Below, one piece after another: positions 17,431 through 25,236 of a DNA stretch of 64,000 bases; within the stretch, counting starts at the first letter, position 1; every line of letters starts with the position of its first letter. This DNA is from Nocardioides sp. T2.26MG-1 (GTDB taxonomy: Bacteria; Actinomycetota; Actinomycetes; Propionibacteriales; Nocardioidaceae). The notes below the pieces were generated by a model that saw only the letters and a program-made list of their open reading frames with translations, did not search any database and was not told the origin of the DNA. The translations under genes and the position numbers were made by a program. Where the stretch lies: assembly GCF_950101795.1 (NCBI RefSeq), contig NZ_CATNLZ010000034.1:239294-303293 (forward strand). The letters run 5' to 3'.

Positions 17431-18935
17431 CAGGCGTCTCCGCTCCGGGTCAGGCTCATCCCGACGGGGATGGTCGAGGCGGCGAAGCCGACGTCCTGGG
17501 CGAGGTCGAGCCGCAGCGGCGCGAACCCGGCGCGACGGATCGAGGCGTCCAGGCGGCGGCCGAACTCGGTGATTCGCAGCGTCTTGGGAACCGTGACCGT
17601 GCAGACCGCGTACGGCCGGACCAGCGAGTTGCCGCGGGCCAGCTTGGCGTCCAGGCCGCGGGCCTTGTGGGCCTCGTCGCGCTGCTTGGCGCGGGTCTTG
17701 CGGCCGAGCTTCTCGTTCATGCCCTCGGCCAGGTCCGCGGCCCACTCGGCGTTGCCGGACTGCCGGTCGGCCTTGGACTGGGACACGATCGGGAAGGCGA
17801 CGACGAACGAGCGCCGCTCCCCGGACTCGCTGGGCGTGAGGATCGGCGCGAGTGCGCCCATCGCGACGCCGCGGGTCGGGAGCTTGATCGTGGCGCTGAT
17901 CGAGTTCCACGCGTCGTGGCTGTAGTGCCGCACCGTCGCGTCTGCGCCCGAGGGGCCAGCCAGTGCCCAGGGCACGTCGGCGTTCACGTTCGGGTCCTTC
18001 TCCCGCATGGCGAGGGCCTCGACGATGCTGGCGCGGTCGCCGGGGGCGAACCCGGTCCGGGACGCCAGGGCGAGCTCGGGCGAGGTGAGCCAGCGGACCG
18101 AGGTCATGCCCATCGGGCCGCGCAGCTGTGCCTCGATCTCGGCCATGAGCAGGTAGATCTCGCGGCAGCGTCCCTCGAACCCGCCACCGGACTCCTTGGC
18201 CGACCGGGCGATCCGGGTCTCCGGGACGACGATCGTGATGAACTGCTCGGTGCGCACCGAAGCCTGGGTGAGGCCGACGGCGAGGTCGCTGTTGACCACC
18301 TCCGACAGCTCCGGCGCGTTGCCGCGACGGTGCTTGGTGACCCACAGCTCGCGCTCGGCACCGTCCTCGGGGACGGTGCGGATCATGAACAGGATCTCGT
18401 CGATCTTCTCGGTACGGCCGGCGACGTCGAGCAGACCGGCCAGCGCCTCGCCGTAGCGGTTGCGCTCCTCGGTGTCCTTCATGCCGATGCCGGGGTGGAC
18501 GACGGCGGCGGTGACTGCCCAGGTCTTGGTGGCGTCGTCGTGGATCACCGCGACGCGCTGCAGCTGCGAGCCGTGCGGCGGGCCGTCGTGGATCTTGATG
18601 CCCTGCAGCACCCCGGGAAGGTCGGGGGTGTCGAGGTCCTCAGCGCGACCCTGCGCAGCCTTGGCACGGAAGGAGGTCCAGCCGAGCAGCCCGCCGACGG
18701 CGTACATGCTCGAGGCGAACACCCAGCCGGTGGCCGAGCGGCCCCGGACCGGGATGACGGTGATGGCCAGTAGGAACAGCCAGACCAGGGCGAACAGGAA
18801 CGCGGAGAACCACGCTCCGCGGCTGATCGCCCAGAACGCCGGCAGGCTGGCCAGCGCCAGGAACATCAGCTGGCCTCCGGAGAGGCCGAAGAACCAGCCG
18901 ATGCGGTCGCGCTGGTAGTCGGCGTAGATGGTCAT
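17430..18935 (-). CDS. SCO6880-family conjugation protein (PrgI/VirB3-VirB4 N-terminal type)
   Basis: 501 residues. Two pairs of hydrophobic helices near the N-terminus (LMFLALASLPAFWAIS, FLFALVWLFLLAITVI) form a PrgI/VirB3-like anchor. The long cytoplasmic part resembles the substrate-independent N-terminal half of VirB4. NCBI-style annotation calls such Streptomyces homologues SCO6880 family, always next to a VirB4-like ATPase, as here. ATG 18935 follows GGAAGGAAG. It is probably a structural partner of the ATPase in the mating channel. Confidence 0.8.
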   Translation of the reverse strand: MTIYADYQRDRIGWFFGLSGGQLMFLALASLPAFWAISRGAWFSAFLFALVWLFLLAITVIPVRGRSATGWVFASSMYAVGGLLGWTSFRAKAAQGRAEDLDTPDLPGVLQGIKIHDGPPHGSQLQRVAVIHDDATKTWAVTAAVVHPGIGMKDTEERNRYGEALAGLLDVAGRTEKIDEILFMIRTVPEDGAERELWVTKHRRGNAPELSEVVNSDLAVGLTQASVRTEQFITIVVPETRIARSAKESGGGFEGRCREIYLLMAEIEAQLRGPMGMTSVRWLTSPELALASRTGFAPGDRASIVEALAMREKDPNVNADVPWALAGPSGADATVRHYSHDAWNSISATIKLPTRGVAMGALAPILTPSESGERRSFVVAFPIVSQSKADRQSGNAEWAADLAEGMNEKLGRKTRAKQRDEAHKARGLDAKLARGNSLVRPYAVCTVTVPKTLRITEFGRRLDASIRRAGFAPLRLDLAQDVGFAASTIPVGMSLTRSGDA

Positions 18936-19000
18936 CGTCGGCTTCCTTCCGGGTCAGTAGAGGTCGATCGGGATCGGGGGCCGGAGGCAGGGTGCATCGG

Positions 19001-20995
19001 CTACACCGCCACCGGGGGGATCCCGCCGGCGGCCGCACCAGCCCCGCCAGCGCCGCCGGCCGCTCCCCCGCCACTGGCGGCGGGAGTCTTGGGCGTAGCT
19101 GCGGCTCCTCCGGACCCGCTCTGGCCGCCACCCGAGCCGCCGCCGGGTGCGCCACCGGTGGGCAGCGTCGGCGGTGTCGGGGGTGCCGGCGGCATGGGCG
19201 GGTTCGGGGGCGGGTCGTCGTCGCCGATGTTCTGGGAGCCGGGGTGCGTGCCGCTGCTCTGGTCGCCGGACTGGCCACCCGACTGGCCACCGGACTGGCG
19301 GCCACCCATGCCACGGAAATCAGGGCCGTAGGTGCTCTGCCCGACGCCGGCCTGGTTGGTCTCGTCCGACATCAGGGAGGTGGCCTTGGCGCCAGCGGAG
19401 TTGATCCAGCCCATGCCGGTCGACAGCGCCTGCCCGACCGGGCCGAAGCTGCCGAGGAGGCCCTGGGTGGACTTGTTGAACCGGTCGCCGGTCGAGGCCT
19501 CGGCGCTCTGCTCACCCGAGGAGCGGCCGTTCCCGTCGGTGGTCGACGCGGCCGAGGAGCCGCCGCCGGCACCACCACCGCTGAGCAGGCCCTGGAGGCC
19601 ACCCTGGATGGCCATGCCCTGACGGAACGACGCTCCGCTGGGGGTGCCGGGGTCGACGAAGGCCAGGAGCTTGAACAGGGCCAGCGGTGCGACGACGCTG
19701 ATCAGGATCGTCATCACCGCCGGCAGCGCGGTGCCGAACGCCTTGGCGGTGTCGTCGGCGAGGTGGGCGGCGACACCGTTGGCGAACTGCACTCCGATGC
19801 CCAGCACCATCACCATCAGCACCGGGGTGAACGCCGCGGCGTGGAACCACCGCAGGCTCTTCCAGAACCAGGAGCGGGTGAAGTCGGAGACCAGCCCGGC
19901 CGCCGAGAGCGGGCCGGTGGCGGTCAGCACGAGCAGCGACGCCGCGCGGGCCAGGTAGACCAAGACGTGCCCGATCGCGGCCAGCCACAGGAAGATGCCG
20001 AGGAAGGCGAGCGCGGTGGCCACGCCAGCGTCGGTGATGTCGTCGATACCGAGGCCGCCCAGGGGATCCCAGTCGGGCCAGGTCTGCACCTTGAGCAGCG
20101 ACTTCATCAGCGCCTTGGTGATGGCGCCGCACGCGGCGACGATCATCACGCAGTAGCCGAACCAGCAGGCGCAGACCAAGACGAACTGGCCGGCGCCGAT
20201 GAACGCCCGCGCGAGCCCCTTGCCCTCGCGCTTGAACGCCGCAGCACCGAGTTGGATCGTCGCCAAGATGACCACCAGGGCGAGCGCGAGCCAGAGGGTG
20301 AAGGCGTAGACGTCCTTGCCCGGTCCGTCGGCGCGCAGGTCGGGGGTCAAGAACAGCTCGCTGAACGTGAGCACGATGCGCAGCACGAACAGGCCGGAGT
20401 TCCAGACCGCGAGCATGGCCGCCGTCCAGGCGTCGGCCGCGGCCTTGGCGATGACGTCCCCGATCGCCTCGAACGGGTTGGGGATGTCGCCGAGGCCCGG
20501 GATGCCGCCACCGAACAGGTCGCCGACGTTCGGGAGGCCGGGGATCCCGGGCAGACCGGGGACGCCAGGCAGTCCCGGGAGCCCGGGGAGTCCGCCGTCG
20601 CAGATCGCGTCGAGGATGCCGCAGCCGTCCGGGAGCAGCCCGGCGGCCCCGTCGAGGACGTCTCCGGCGCCGTTGATCACGTTCCCGGCGCCGTCCTTGA
20701 CCTCGCCGGCTGCGTCTTTGCCGCAGTCGATCGGGTCCTTGGCGCAGTCGACGGCGTCACCGCCGAGGTCGCACAGCGCGTCGGGGCCGGGGCAGCCCAT
20801 CTTGACCTTGCGGGCCGGCAGCTGGCCGGCGGTCTCAACCGTGGCGACGTTCGCCGTGGCGGCCGCCGGCTCGGCCGCGGCCGCGGCGGGCGGCTGGATG
20901 GCCATGGCCGCCCCGAGGAGCGTGGTGAGGACCAGGACCGCCAGGGCGCCAATGCCGAGGCGGGTCACCCGGTGGAAGAGGTCGCCGGCGGTCAC
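19001..20995 (-). CDS. TrbL/VirB6-like polytopic conjugation protein
   Basis: 664 residues from GTG 20995. A signal peptide (LAVLVLTTLLGAAMAIQPP) is followed by an exported domain and a collagen-like run of Gly-Leu-Pro type triplets (PGLPGLPGVPGLPGIPGLP). Seven or so membrane helices follow (about residues 190-430), then a Gly/Ser/Pro-rich tail of about 200 residues. This topology matches TrbL/VirB6 proteins that form the inner-membrane channel. It overlaps the upstream gene (ATGA) and lies before SCO6880 in the operon. Confidence 0.75.
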   Translation of the reverse strand: MTAGDLFHRVTRLGIGALAVLVLTTLLGAAMAIQPPAAAAAEPAAATANVATVETAGQLPARKVKMGCPGPDALCDLGGDAVDCAKDPIDCGKDAAGEVKDGAGNVINGAGDVLDGAAGLLPDGCGILDAICDGGLPGLPGLPGVPGLPGIPGLPNVGDLFGGGIPGLGDIPNPFEAIGDVIAKAAADAWTAAMLAVWNSGLFVLRIVLTFSELFLTPDLRADGPGKDVYAFTLWLALALVVILATIQLGAAAFKREGKGLARAFIGAGQFVLVCACWFGYCVMIVAACGAITKALMKSLLKVQTWPDWDPLGGLGIDDITDAGVATALAFLGIFLWLAAIGHVLVYLARAASLLVLTATGPLSAAGLVSDFTRSWFWKSLRWFHAAAFTPVLMVMVLGIGVQFANGVAAHLADDTAKAFGTALPAVMTILISVVAPLALFKLLAFVDPGTPSGASFRQGMAIQGGLQGLLSGGGAGGGSSAASTTDGNGRSSGEQSAEASTGDRFNKSTQGLLGSFGPVGQALSTGMGWINSAGAKATSLMSDETNQAGVGQSTYGPDFRGMGGRQSGGQSGGQSGDQSSGTHPGSQNIGDDDPPPNPPMPPAPPTPPTLPTGGAPGGGSGGGQSGSGGAAATPKTPAASGGGAAGGAGGAGAAAGGIPPVAV

Positions 20996-21789
20996 TGGGG
21001 GGCTCCCTTGATCGGGATCCAGCCGGCCTGCTTGTACTCCGGGGTGCCGGGCGCGACCGCCCTGGGCTGGCCGGTGGAGACCAGGTGCTCGATGTCCTCA
21101 TCGCTGCCCTGGACCAGGCGCCAGTCGCCCACACCGTCGACCTCGATCCAGCGCATCAGCTGGGTGCCGGCGTAAAGGCCGTCGCTGACCTTGCCGTTGG
21201 CGGTGGTGAGGGTGACGTAGCTGAGCAGGTTCACCGCGTAGTAGCCGGTGTCGAGCTCCTCGAGGGTGTAGGCGATCGGGGTCACGGCGTACGACGCGGG
21301 CGGGGGGACGTCGCCCTCCTTCGGGACGCCGGCCTGCTGGCGGCGCAGTGCGACGGCGTCGCGGGCGCGCTGCTCGAAGACGGCCTTGTCCTCGGGGTTG
21401 GCGTACAGGCCGGCGACGGCGGCGGCCTGGTCGTAGTCGAACCCGACCTGGGCCTTGGTGACCTCGACCTGCAGCGCGACCGCGCCCAGGTCGGTCTGGG
21501 GGAACCGGGTCGGGTAGCCGTCGACCACCTCGGCGCCGGTCGGGATCTCCACGCCGTCGGCGGGGGCGGTCTCCGGGGCGACCTGGTCGACCGAGACGTT
21601 CTGCCCCTGCTGCCCGGTCTGGCTCGAGGAGTCGCCGCTGGTCTTGTCGGTGCCGCGGCTGTCGTCGGTCCGGCCGCGCGCTCCGAGCCAGACGGCGGTC
21701 GCCACCAGGGCCGCGATCACCACTAGGACGCCCACGCGCAGCAGGGTGGTGCGGGACTCCCCCATCGAGTCGTTCATGCGGCTGCTCAT
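20992..21789 (-). CDS. VirB8/TcpC-like bitopic conjugation protein
   Basis: 265 residues: short cytoplasmic N-terminus, one membrane helix (LLRVGVLVVIAALVATAVWLG), a Ser/Gly/Gln linker, and an external domain of about 190 residues with alternating strands (YYAVNLLSYVTLTTANGK, WRLVQGSDEDIEHL). Bitopic proteins with an NTF2-like outer domain next to TrbL in Gram-positive conjugation loci are VirB8/TcpC-like. The fold is inferred from topology and position, not from a motif. Confidence 0.55.
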   Translation of the reverse strand: MSSRMNDSMGESRTTLLRVGVLVVIAALVATAVWLGARGRTDDSRGTDKTSGDSSSQTGQQGQNVSVDQVAPETAPADGVEIPTGAEVVDGYPTRFPQTDLGAVALQVEVTKAQVGFDYDQAAAVAGLYANPEDKAVFEQRARDAVALRRQQAGVPKEGDVPPPASYAVTPIAYTLEELDTGYYAVNLLSYVTLTTANGKVSDGLYAGTQLMRWIEVDGVGDWRLVQGSDEDIEHLVSTGQPRAVAPGTPEYKQAGWIPIKGAPQ

Positions 21790-21790
21790 C

Positions 21791-22678
21791 TCAGTGCTCC
21801 CCTTCGTGGTGTCCGTGGTCGTGGTCGCCGGGGTTGGTGGGTTCGGTGTGGTCGGTGGACCAGGTGCGCCAGCCGGCCTCGTGTGCCAGCTGGGTTCCGG
21901 GCCAGGTCGCGGGCGCGGGTGCCGGCGGGGCGCCAGGGGCGACCATCCAGCGGCCGCCGACCCAATGCATGCGCTCGCAGTGCGCGAAGGCGATCTGGCC
22001 TTCGGACTTGTAGGTGGCGCTGACCTTCATCAGCACGCAGACCGTGGCCCAGTCGGGGCCGTCGGTGCCCTTGACTAGCGCGGCGGCGGGCTCCAGGGAG
22101 ACCGAGGCGCTGGGGTCCTTGACCTCGCCCATCCCGGTGCTGGAGAGGAACGCGCGGACGCTGGCGGTGATCCACCAGTCCTCCGCCCGGACCCCGCCGG
22201 GCAGCGCCCAGGCGTTGTAGACCTCCTCGGCGGTGCTCAGGCTCATCGACTGCAGCACCGCGACGTCGATCTGGGCCAGCTGGCCGATCGCGCCCTCCGG
22301 GGTCTGCGGGAACCCGGTCATGACGAACGCGGGTCCGATTACTCCGGTCCCGGTCGGGATCTTGATCTCCGGGGCCTTGGCGCTGGTGGTCTCGGCCGGG
22401 AAGGCCGCGCTCTCGGGCACGGTCAGCATCGGCTCGGCCGCGATCTCGTCGCGATGCGCGGCACCGCGGGCCACAGTCGAGCGCTCGGTGACGCCGGTGG
22501 CCACTCCGGTGTTCGCGCTGGCCTCGCCACCGATACCGGAGACCGCCAGGTAGATCGCGTACACGAGGCCGCCGAGCAGGAGCGCAGCCACGGCGACGGC
22601 GGCCGCAAGGATGCCGAGCAACCGGCGCCGGCTCCACTCGCTGGTGCCTTCTGCCTTCTTCGTGGCTGCGCGCCGCAT
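21791..22678 (-). CDS. Second bitopic VirB8-like conjugation protein
   Basis: 295 residues from ATG 22678, which overlaps the stop of the small membrane gene (ATGA). One helix (LLGILAAAVAVAALLLGGLVYAIYL) follows a basic N-terminus; the outer part has a predicted mixed fold (VYNAWALPGGVRAEDWWI, VCVLMKVSATYKSEGQIAF) and ends in a His-rich tail (DHDHGHHEGEH). It resembles the next gene in topology, and both probably form part of the mating channel. The His tail may bind metal. Confidence 0.55.
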   Translation of the reverse strand: MRRAATKKAEGTSEWSRRRLLGILAAAVAVAALLLGGLVYAIYLAVSGIGGEASANTGVATGVTERSTVARGAAHRDEIAAEPMLTVPESAAFPAETTSAKAPEIKIPTGTGVIGPAFVMTGFPQTPEGAIGQLAQIDVAVLQSMSLSTAEEVYNAWALPGGVRAEDWWITASVRAFLSSTGMGEVKDPSASVSLEPAAALVKGTDGPDWATVCVLMKVSATYKSEGQIAFAHCERMHWVGGRWMVAPGAPPAPAPATWPGTQLAHEAGWRTWSTDHTEPTNPGDHDHGHHEGEH

Positions 22679-22971
22679 CAGATGCAGCCCTTGCCGAGGA
22701 TCCCGTTGAGCATCCCGGGCAGCACTAGGTAGGCGATCGCGCAGGCGAACACGACCACCACCGAGATCACGCCGACCTTGGAGGCGTGCGGCAGGGAGAA
22801 CACCCGGCCGGCGATGATCGCGCCGATGGCGATGATGATGCCGAGACCGAACAGGACGATGACGCCCCACAGCACGTAGCTGGTGATCTCGTTGGTGGGG
22901 CCGACAGCACCCGGGGGCGCCTTCGGGCAGACCTTGGCGGCCATCGGGAGGAGTGCGGTCATGACGTCCAT
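22678..22971 (-). CDS. Small two-helix protein, VirB2/TrbC pilin-like
   Basis: 97 residues from ATG 22971 behind AAAGGAAG. Two membrane helices (SYVLWGVIVLFGLGIIIAIGAI, split here as one helix, and VGVISVVVVFACAIAYLVL) with a short loop, Cys near both ends. Size and topology fit VirB2/TrbC-type pilins, which are expected in this position of type IV secretion operons. No sequence-specific pilin motif is seen, so this is a positional call. Confidence 0.5.
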   Translation of the reverse strand: MDVMTALLPMAAKVCPKAPPGAVGPTNEITSYVLWGVIVLFGLGIIIAIGAIIAGRVFSLPHASKVGVISVVVVFACAIAYLVLPGMLNGILGKGCI

Positions 22972-23009
22972 GGGTGGACTTCCTTTCTGGGGTGGCTGAC
23001 CCGGGCGGG

Positions 23010-23858
23010 TCAGGCGCTTTCGCTGGCGTCGGTGGACAGGTGTTGGGGCTCGAGCAGCTGACGTGCTGCCGAGATCAGGGGGGCCGGGACGGGCCGGGAG
23101 TCCAGGCCGTTGACCGCGAGGTCGCGGTCCTCGGGGATCTCCACGCACCGGTCCGCGTCCAGGGCGCGACGTACGGCGGGGCCGCCGGCGTGCTCGAGGC
23201 CGCGGGGCCACTTCTTGCGACGGGGCCCGCGGATGGCGAGAGTGATCTGCTCGGGCTGCCAGTGGCCGGCGAGGAGGTCCATGACGACACCGGCGCGGCG
23301 CATCCCGGGGACGGTGGCGGTGCTGACCAGGACGACCTGGTTGGCGGTGCGGACGGCCTCGGCGAGCCAGCAATCGGTGGCCAGCAGCTGGCCGGCCTCC
23401 CAGCCGATGTCGAGGATCGTCAGCTGGGTGTCGTGCTCGGCGTCGGTGGGCAGCGGGACCTCGTCGACGCCGGCGAGGACCTCGCTGGCGCGCTCGAGCA
23501 GGACGTGGTCGCGCTTGCCCTGGCGCCAGTCGGTCGGGTGCAGGCCGAGCTCGGCGGTGCTGGCCGCGGCGAGGCCGGAGGCGGTGACCGAGCAGCACTC
23601 GATGACGCGGACCGGGGCGGCTGCAGCGAGGCCGGTGGCCAGGGCGACGGTGCTCGCGCCGACTGAGCCTGCGGACCCGATCACGGCGATGGTGTGCTCG
23701 CCGTCGGCCGGGGTCCAGTCGTCCTCGGCGGCGGTGCCGCGGCCGCGGGGGCCCTTGCCGCCGCCGGGGCCGGTGCGGAACTCGCCGGCGTTCAGTGCCT
23801 GCCAGGCGCGCTTGAGCTCGTCGACGCCGACCGGGCGGCTCGACGTCTGGGTGCTCAC
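23010..23858 (-). CDS. ParA/MinD-like ATPase of the conjugation operon
   Basis: 282 residues. A P-loop-like segment AVIGSAGSVGASTVALATG near residue 60 and LTILDIGWEAGQLL near 150 give the ParA/MinD order, but the deviant Walker A lysine is missing (SVGAST instead of GGxGKS/T). Similar K-less forms occur in TadZ-like proteins. It overlaps the 72-residue gene upstream by 4 bp. It may position the conjugation machine at the membrane or pole. Confidence 0.6.
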   Translation of the reverse strand: MSTQTSSRPVGVDELKRAWQALNAGEFRTGPGGGKGPRGRGTAAEDDWTPADGEHTIAVIGSAGSVGASTVALATGLAAAAPVRVIECCSVTASGLAAASTAELGLHPTDWRQGKRDHVLLERASEVLAGVDEVPLPTDAEHDTQLTILDIGWEAGQLLATDCWLAEAVRTANQVVLVSTATVPGMRRAGVVMDLLAGHWQPEQITLAIRGPRRKKWPRGLEHAGGPAVRRALDADRCVEIPEDRDLAVNGLDSRPVPAPLISAARQLLEPQHLSTDASESA

Positions 23859-24073
23859 TGGGCCTCCCCGATGGTGCCGCGGCGGAACTCGAGTGCGGCG
23901 CTGACCTCGGCCGGGGTCAGGGTCGCCAGCTGTGCCTTGGCGGCCTGGACTTCGTGCAGCTGCGCGACGCAGCCGGTCAGCTGCTCGATGGCCTCGATCT
24001 CGCGGCCGGCGATCGCGAACAGTTCGGCGACCTGCTCCGGCGTTCGGGTCTCGCCGTCGTGGGTGTTTGTCAT
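23855..24073 (-). CDS. Small helical protein at the head of the conjugation operon
   Basis: 72 residues from ATG 24073 with ribosome site GGAGGTGG. Almost entirely helical and charged (EQVAELFAIAGREIEAIEQL, HEVQAAKAQLATLTPAEVS), so a coiled-coil adaptor is possible. It is the first gene after regulatory site 24090-24125 and is coupled to the ParA-like gene. Unknown family. Confidence 0.65.
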   Translation of the reverse strand: MTNTHDGETRTPEQVAELFAIAGREIEAIEQLTGCVAQLHEVQAAKAQLATLTPAEVSAALEFRRGTIGEAQ

Positions 24074-24089
24074 GGGCTTCACCACCTCC

Positions 24090-24125
24090 AGTCGCCTATG
24101 TGTTGCGGGGTGGTTCGAGCGATCA
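24090..24125 (-). promoter_or_regulatory. Bipartite 21-nt-spaced motif, site 1 (conjugation operon)
   Basis: On the minus strand TGATCG, then exactly 21 nt, then TAGGCGACT. It ends 16 nt before the ATG at 24073. One of seven such sites in the element; two of nine bases in the second box differ from the consensus TAGGTGACC. Confidence 0.75.
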
Positions 24126-24134
24126 CTTCCGGGC

Positions 24135-25088
24135 CTATTCGTCATGGCCGAACTTCCTGGGGGCGGCCGCGGCGAGGGCGCGGACGGTGCGCGAGCCGTG
24201 ACGTCGGACGGTTGCCTCCGAGACCCCGATGCGGGGCGCGACACGGCTGGAGACCTCGTTGCCGAGCAGGCCGCCGTAGCCACGCGCCAGACGCCGGGTC
24301 TCGACCCGGTCGGCCTCCTCGACCAGGCACAGCAGCAGGTACCGGTCGGCGGGGCTGATGACCTCGTGGTCGCACGCCCAAGCGAGCAGCTCCAGGAGCT
24401 CCTCGGTGGCCGTGGGCTCCTCCTGCTCGGGGCCGGCGTCGGCGAGGATCTCGGGGCGGTGGAAGAGCGCGCCTGTGACCCGCTCGGTCGGCATCTCGGC
24501 CGAGTAGCCGGCGCCGCCGTCGGCGCTCGTTATGTCGCCGGCCGAGAAGGACTCGACGAGGGTCGTGTTTGCCCAAGTGCGGTCGGCGCGGGAGACATAG
24601 AAGAAGTCGCCGACCTCGCGGAGCACGCCGACGCGGGTGTTGATCAAGATGTTGGCCGCGACCTTCCGGAGCCGGCGCCACTTGAACGTGCGGACCTCGA
24701 TCCACAGCTGCGAGGCCACGAGCTCGTCGACACGCTCGACCGCCGACCAGGTGCCCGCCATGACCGGCTGGCTGTCGCGGAAGACCTCGCGCGGCGGGAG
24801 GGTGCTCAGCCAGCCAGCTAGCCGGCAGGCGCCGGGCAGCAGGCACTTGGCGAGCGCGGCCGCGGCCGCGATGTCGTCACCACCGTCGGGGGCGGCCAGC
24901 ATGGCCAGCGCCAAGAGGGCCTGGTCGGATTCTTCGTGGTCCACCGTCGGCAGCCAGGAGCGGAGGTCGTCGAAGTTGTCGACCACGCCGAGGCGCGGAT
25001 CGGTGGCCACCCAGGCCGGCCACTTCTGGCGGGCCTGGTCGAGCAGTTCGCTGTTGTCGTCGAGGCCGAGCTGGTCGCCCACACTCAT
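24135..25088 (-). CDS. Putative HTH regulator of the conjugative element
   Basis: 317 residues from ATG 25088; the frame continues to 25178 through the decamer cluster and that part was rejected. Mostly helical; the C-terminal 40 residues (LLGNEVSSRVAPRIGVSEAT, then VRRHGSRTVRALA) read as a sigma-region-4/LuxR-like HTH. The gene stands alone between the decamer cluster and regulatory site 1, in the same direction as the conjugation operon. A control protein for that operon is a fair inference; a replication role is possible. No family recognised. Confidence 0.55.
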   Translation of the reverse strand: MSVGDQLGLDDNSELLDQARQKWPAWVATDPRLGVVDNFDDLRSWLPTVDHEESDQALLALAMLAAPDGGDDIAAAAALAKCLLPGACRLAGWLSTLPPREVFRDSQPVMAGTWSAVERVDELVASQLWIEVRTFKWRRLRKVAANILINTRVGVLREVGDFFYVSRADRTWANTTLVESFSAGDITSADGGAGYSAEMPTERVTGALFHRPEILADAGPEQEEPTATEELLELLAWACDHEVISPADRYLLLCLVEEADRVETRRLARGYGGLLGNEVSSRVAPRIGVSEATVRRHGSRTVRALAAAAPRKFGHDE

Positions 25089-25140
25089 CGCACTCGCTCC
25101 TTTCGTCCGTGGCTGTGCACGGCAGAAAGGTCGCGAGCGG

Positions 25141-25231
25141 GCGTCCCCGCATCCGTCCCCCCAGACCCCTGATTTCAAGGGGGGACGCTGAGGGGGGACG
25201 CGCGTTTGCGCAGGTCAGAGGGCGTCCCCCC
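25141..25231. repeat. GCGTCCCCC decamer cluster, copy 2
   Basis: GCGTCCCCGC at 25141, CCGTCCCCCC at 25153 (12-bp period), inverted GGGGGGACGC at 25179-25188 and 25192-25201, then GCGTCCCCCC at 25222-25231 followed by CGAAA. The order, spacing and the core GTTTGCGCAGGTCA just before the last decamer match copy 1 at 3327-3416. It lies between the divergent 317-residue regulator and the NACHT gene. Confidence 0.65.
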
Positions 25232-25236
25232 GAAAG

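Noticed and set aside
15892..18345. 817-residue open frame on the minus strand running through SCO6880 and VirB4
   Set aside because: Only the part from ATG 17430 encodes the VirB4-like ATPase; upstream residues are low-complexity Arg/Pro/Gly from the wrong frame of the SCO6880 gene.
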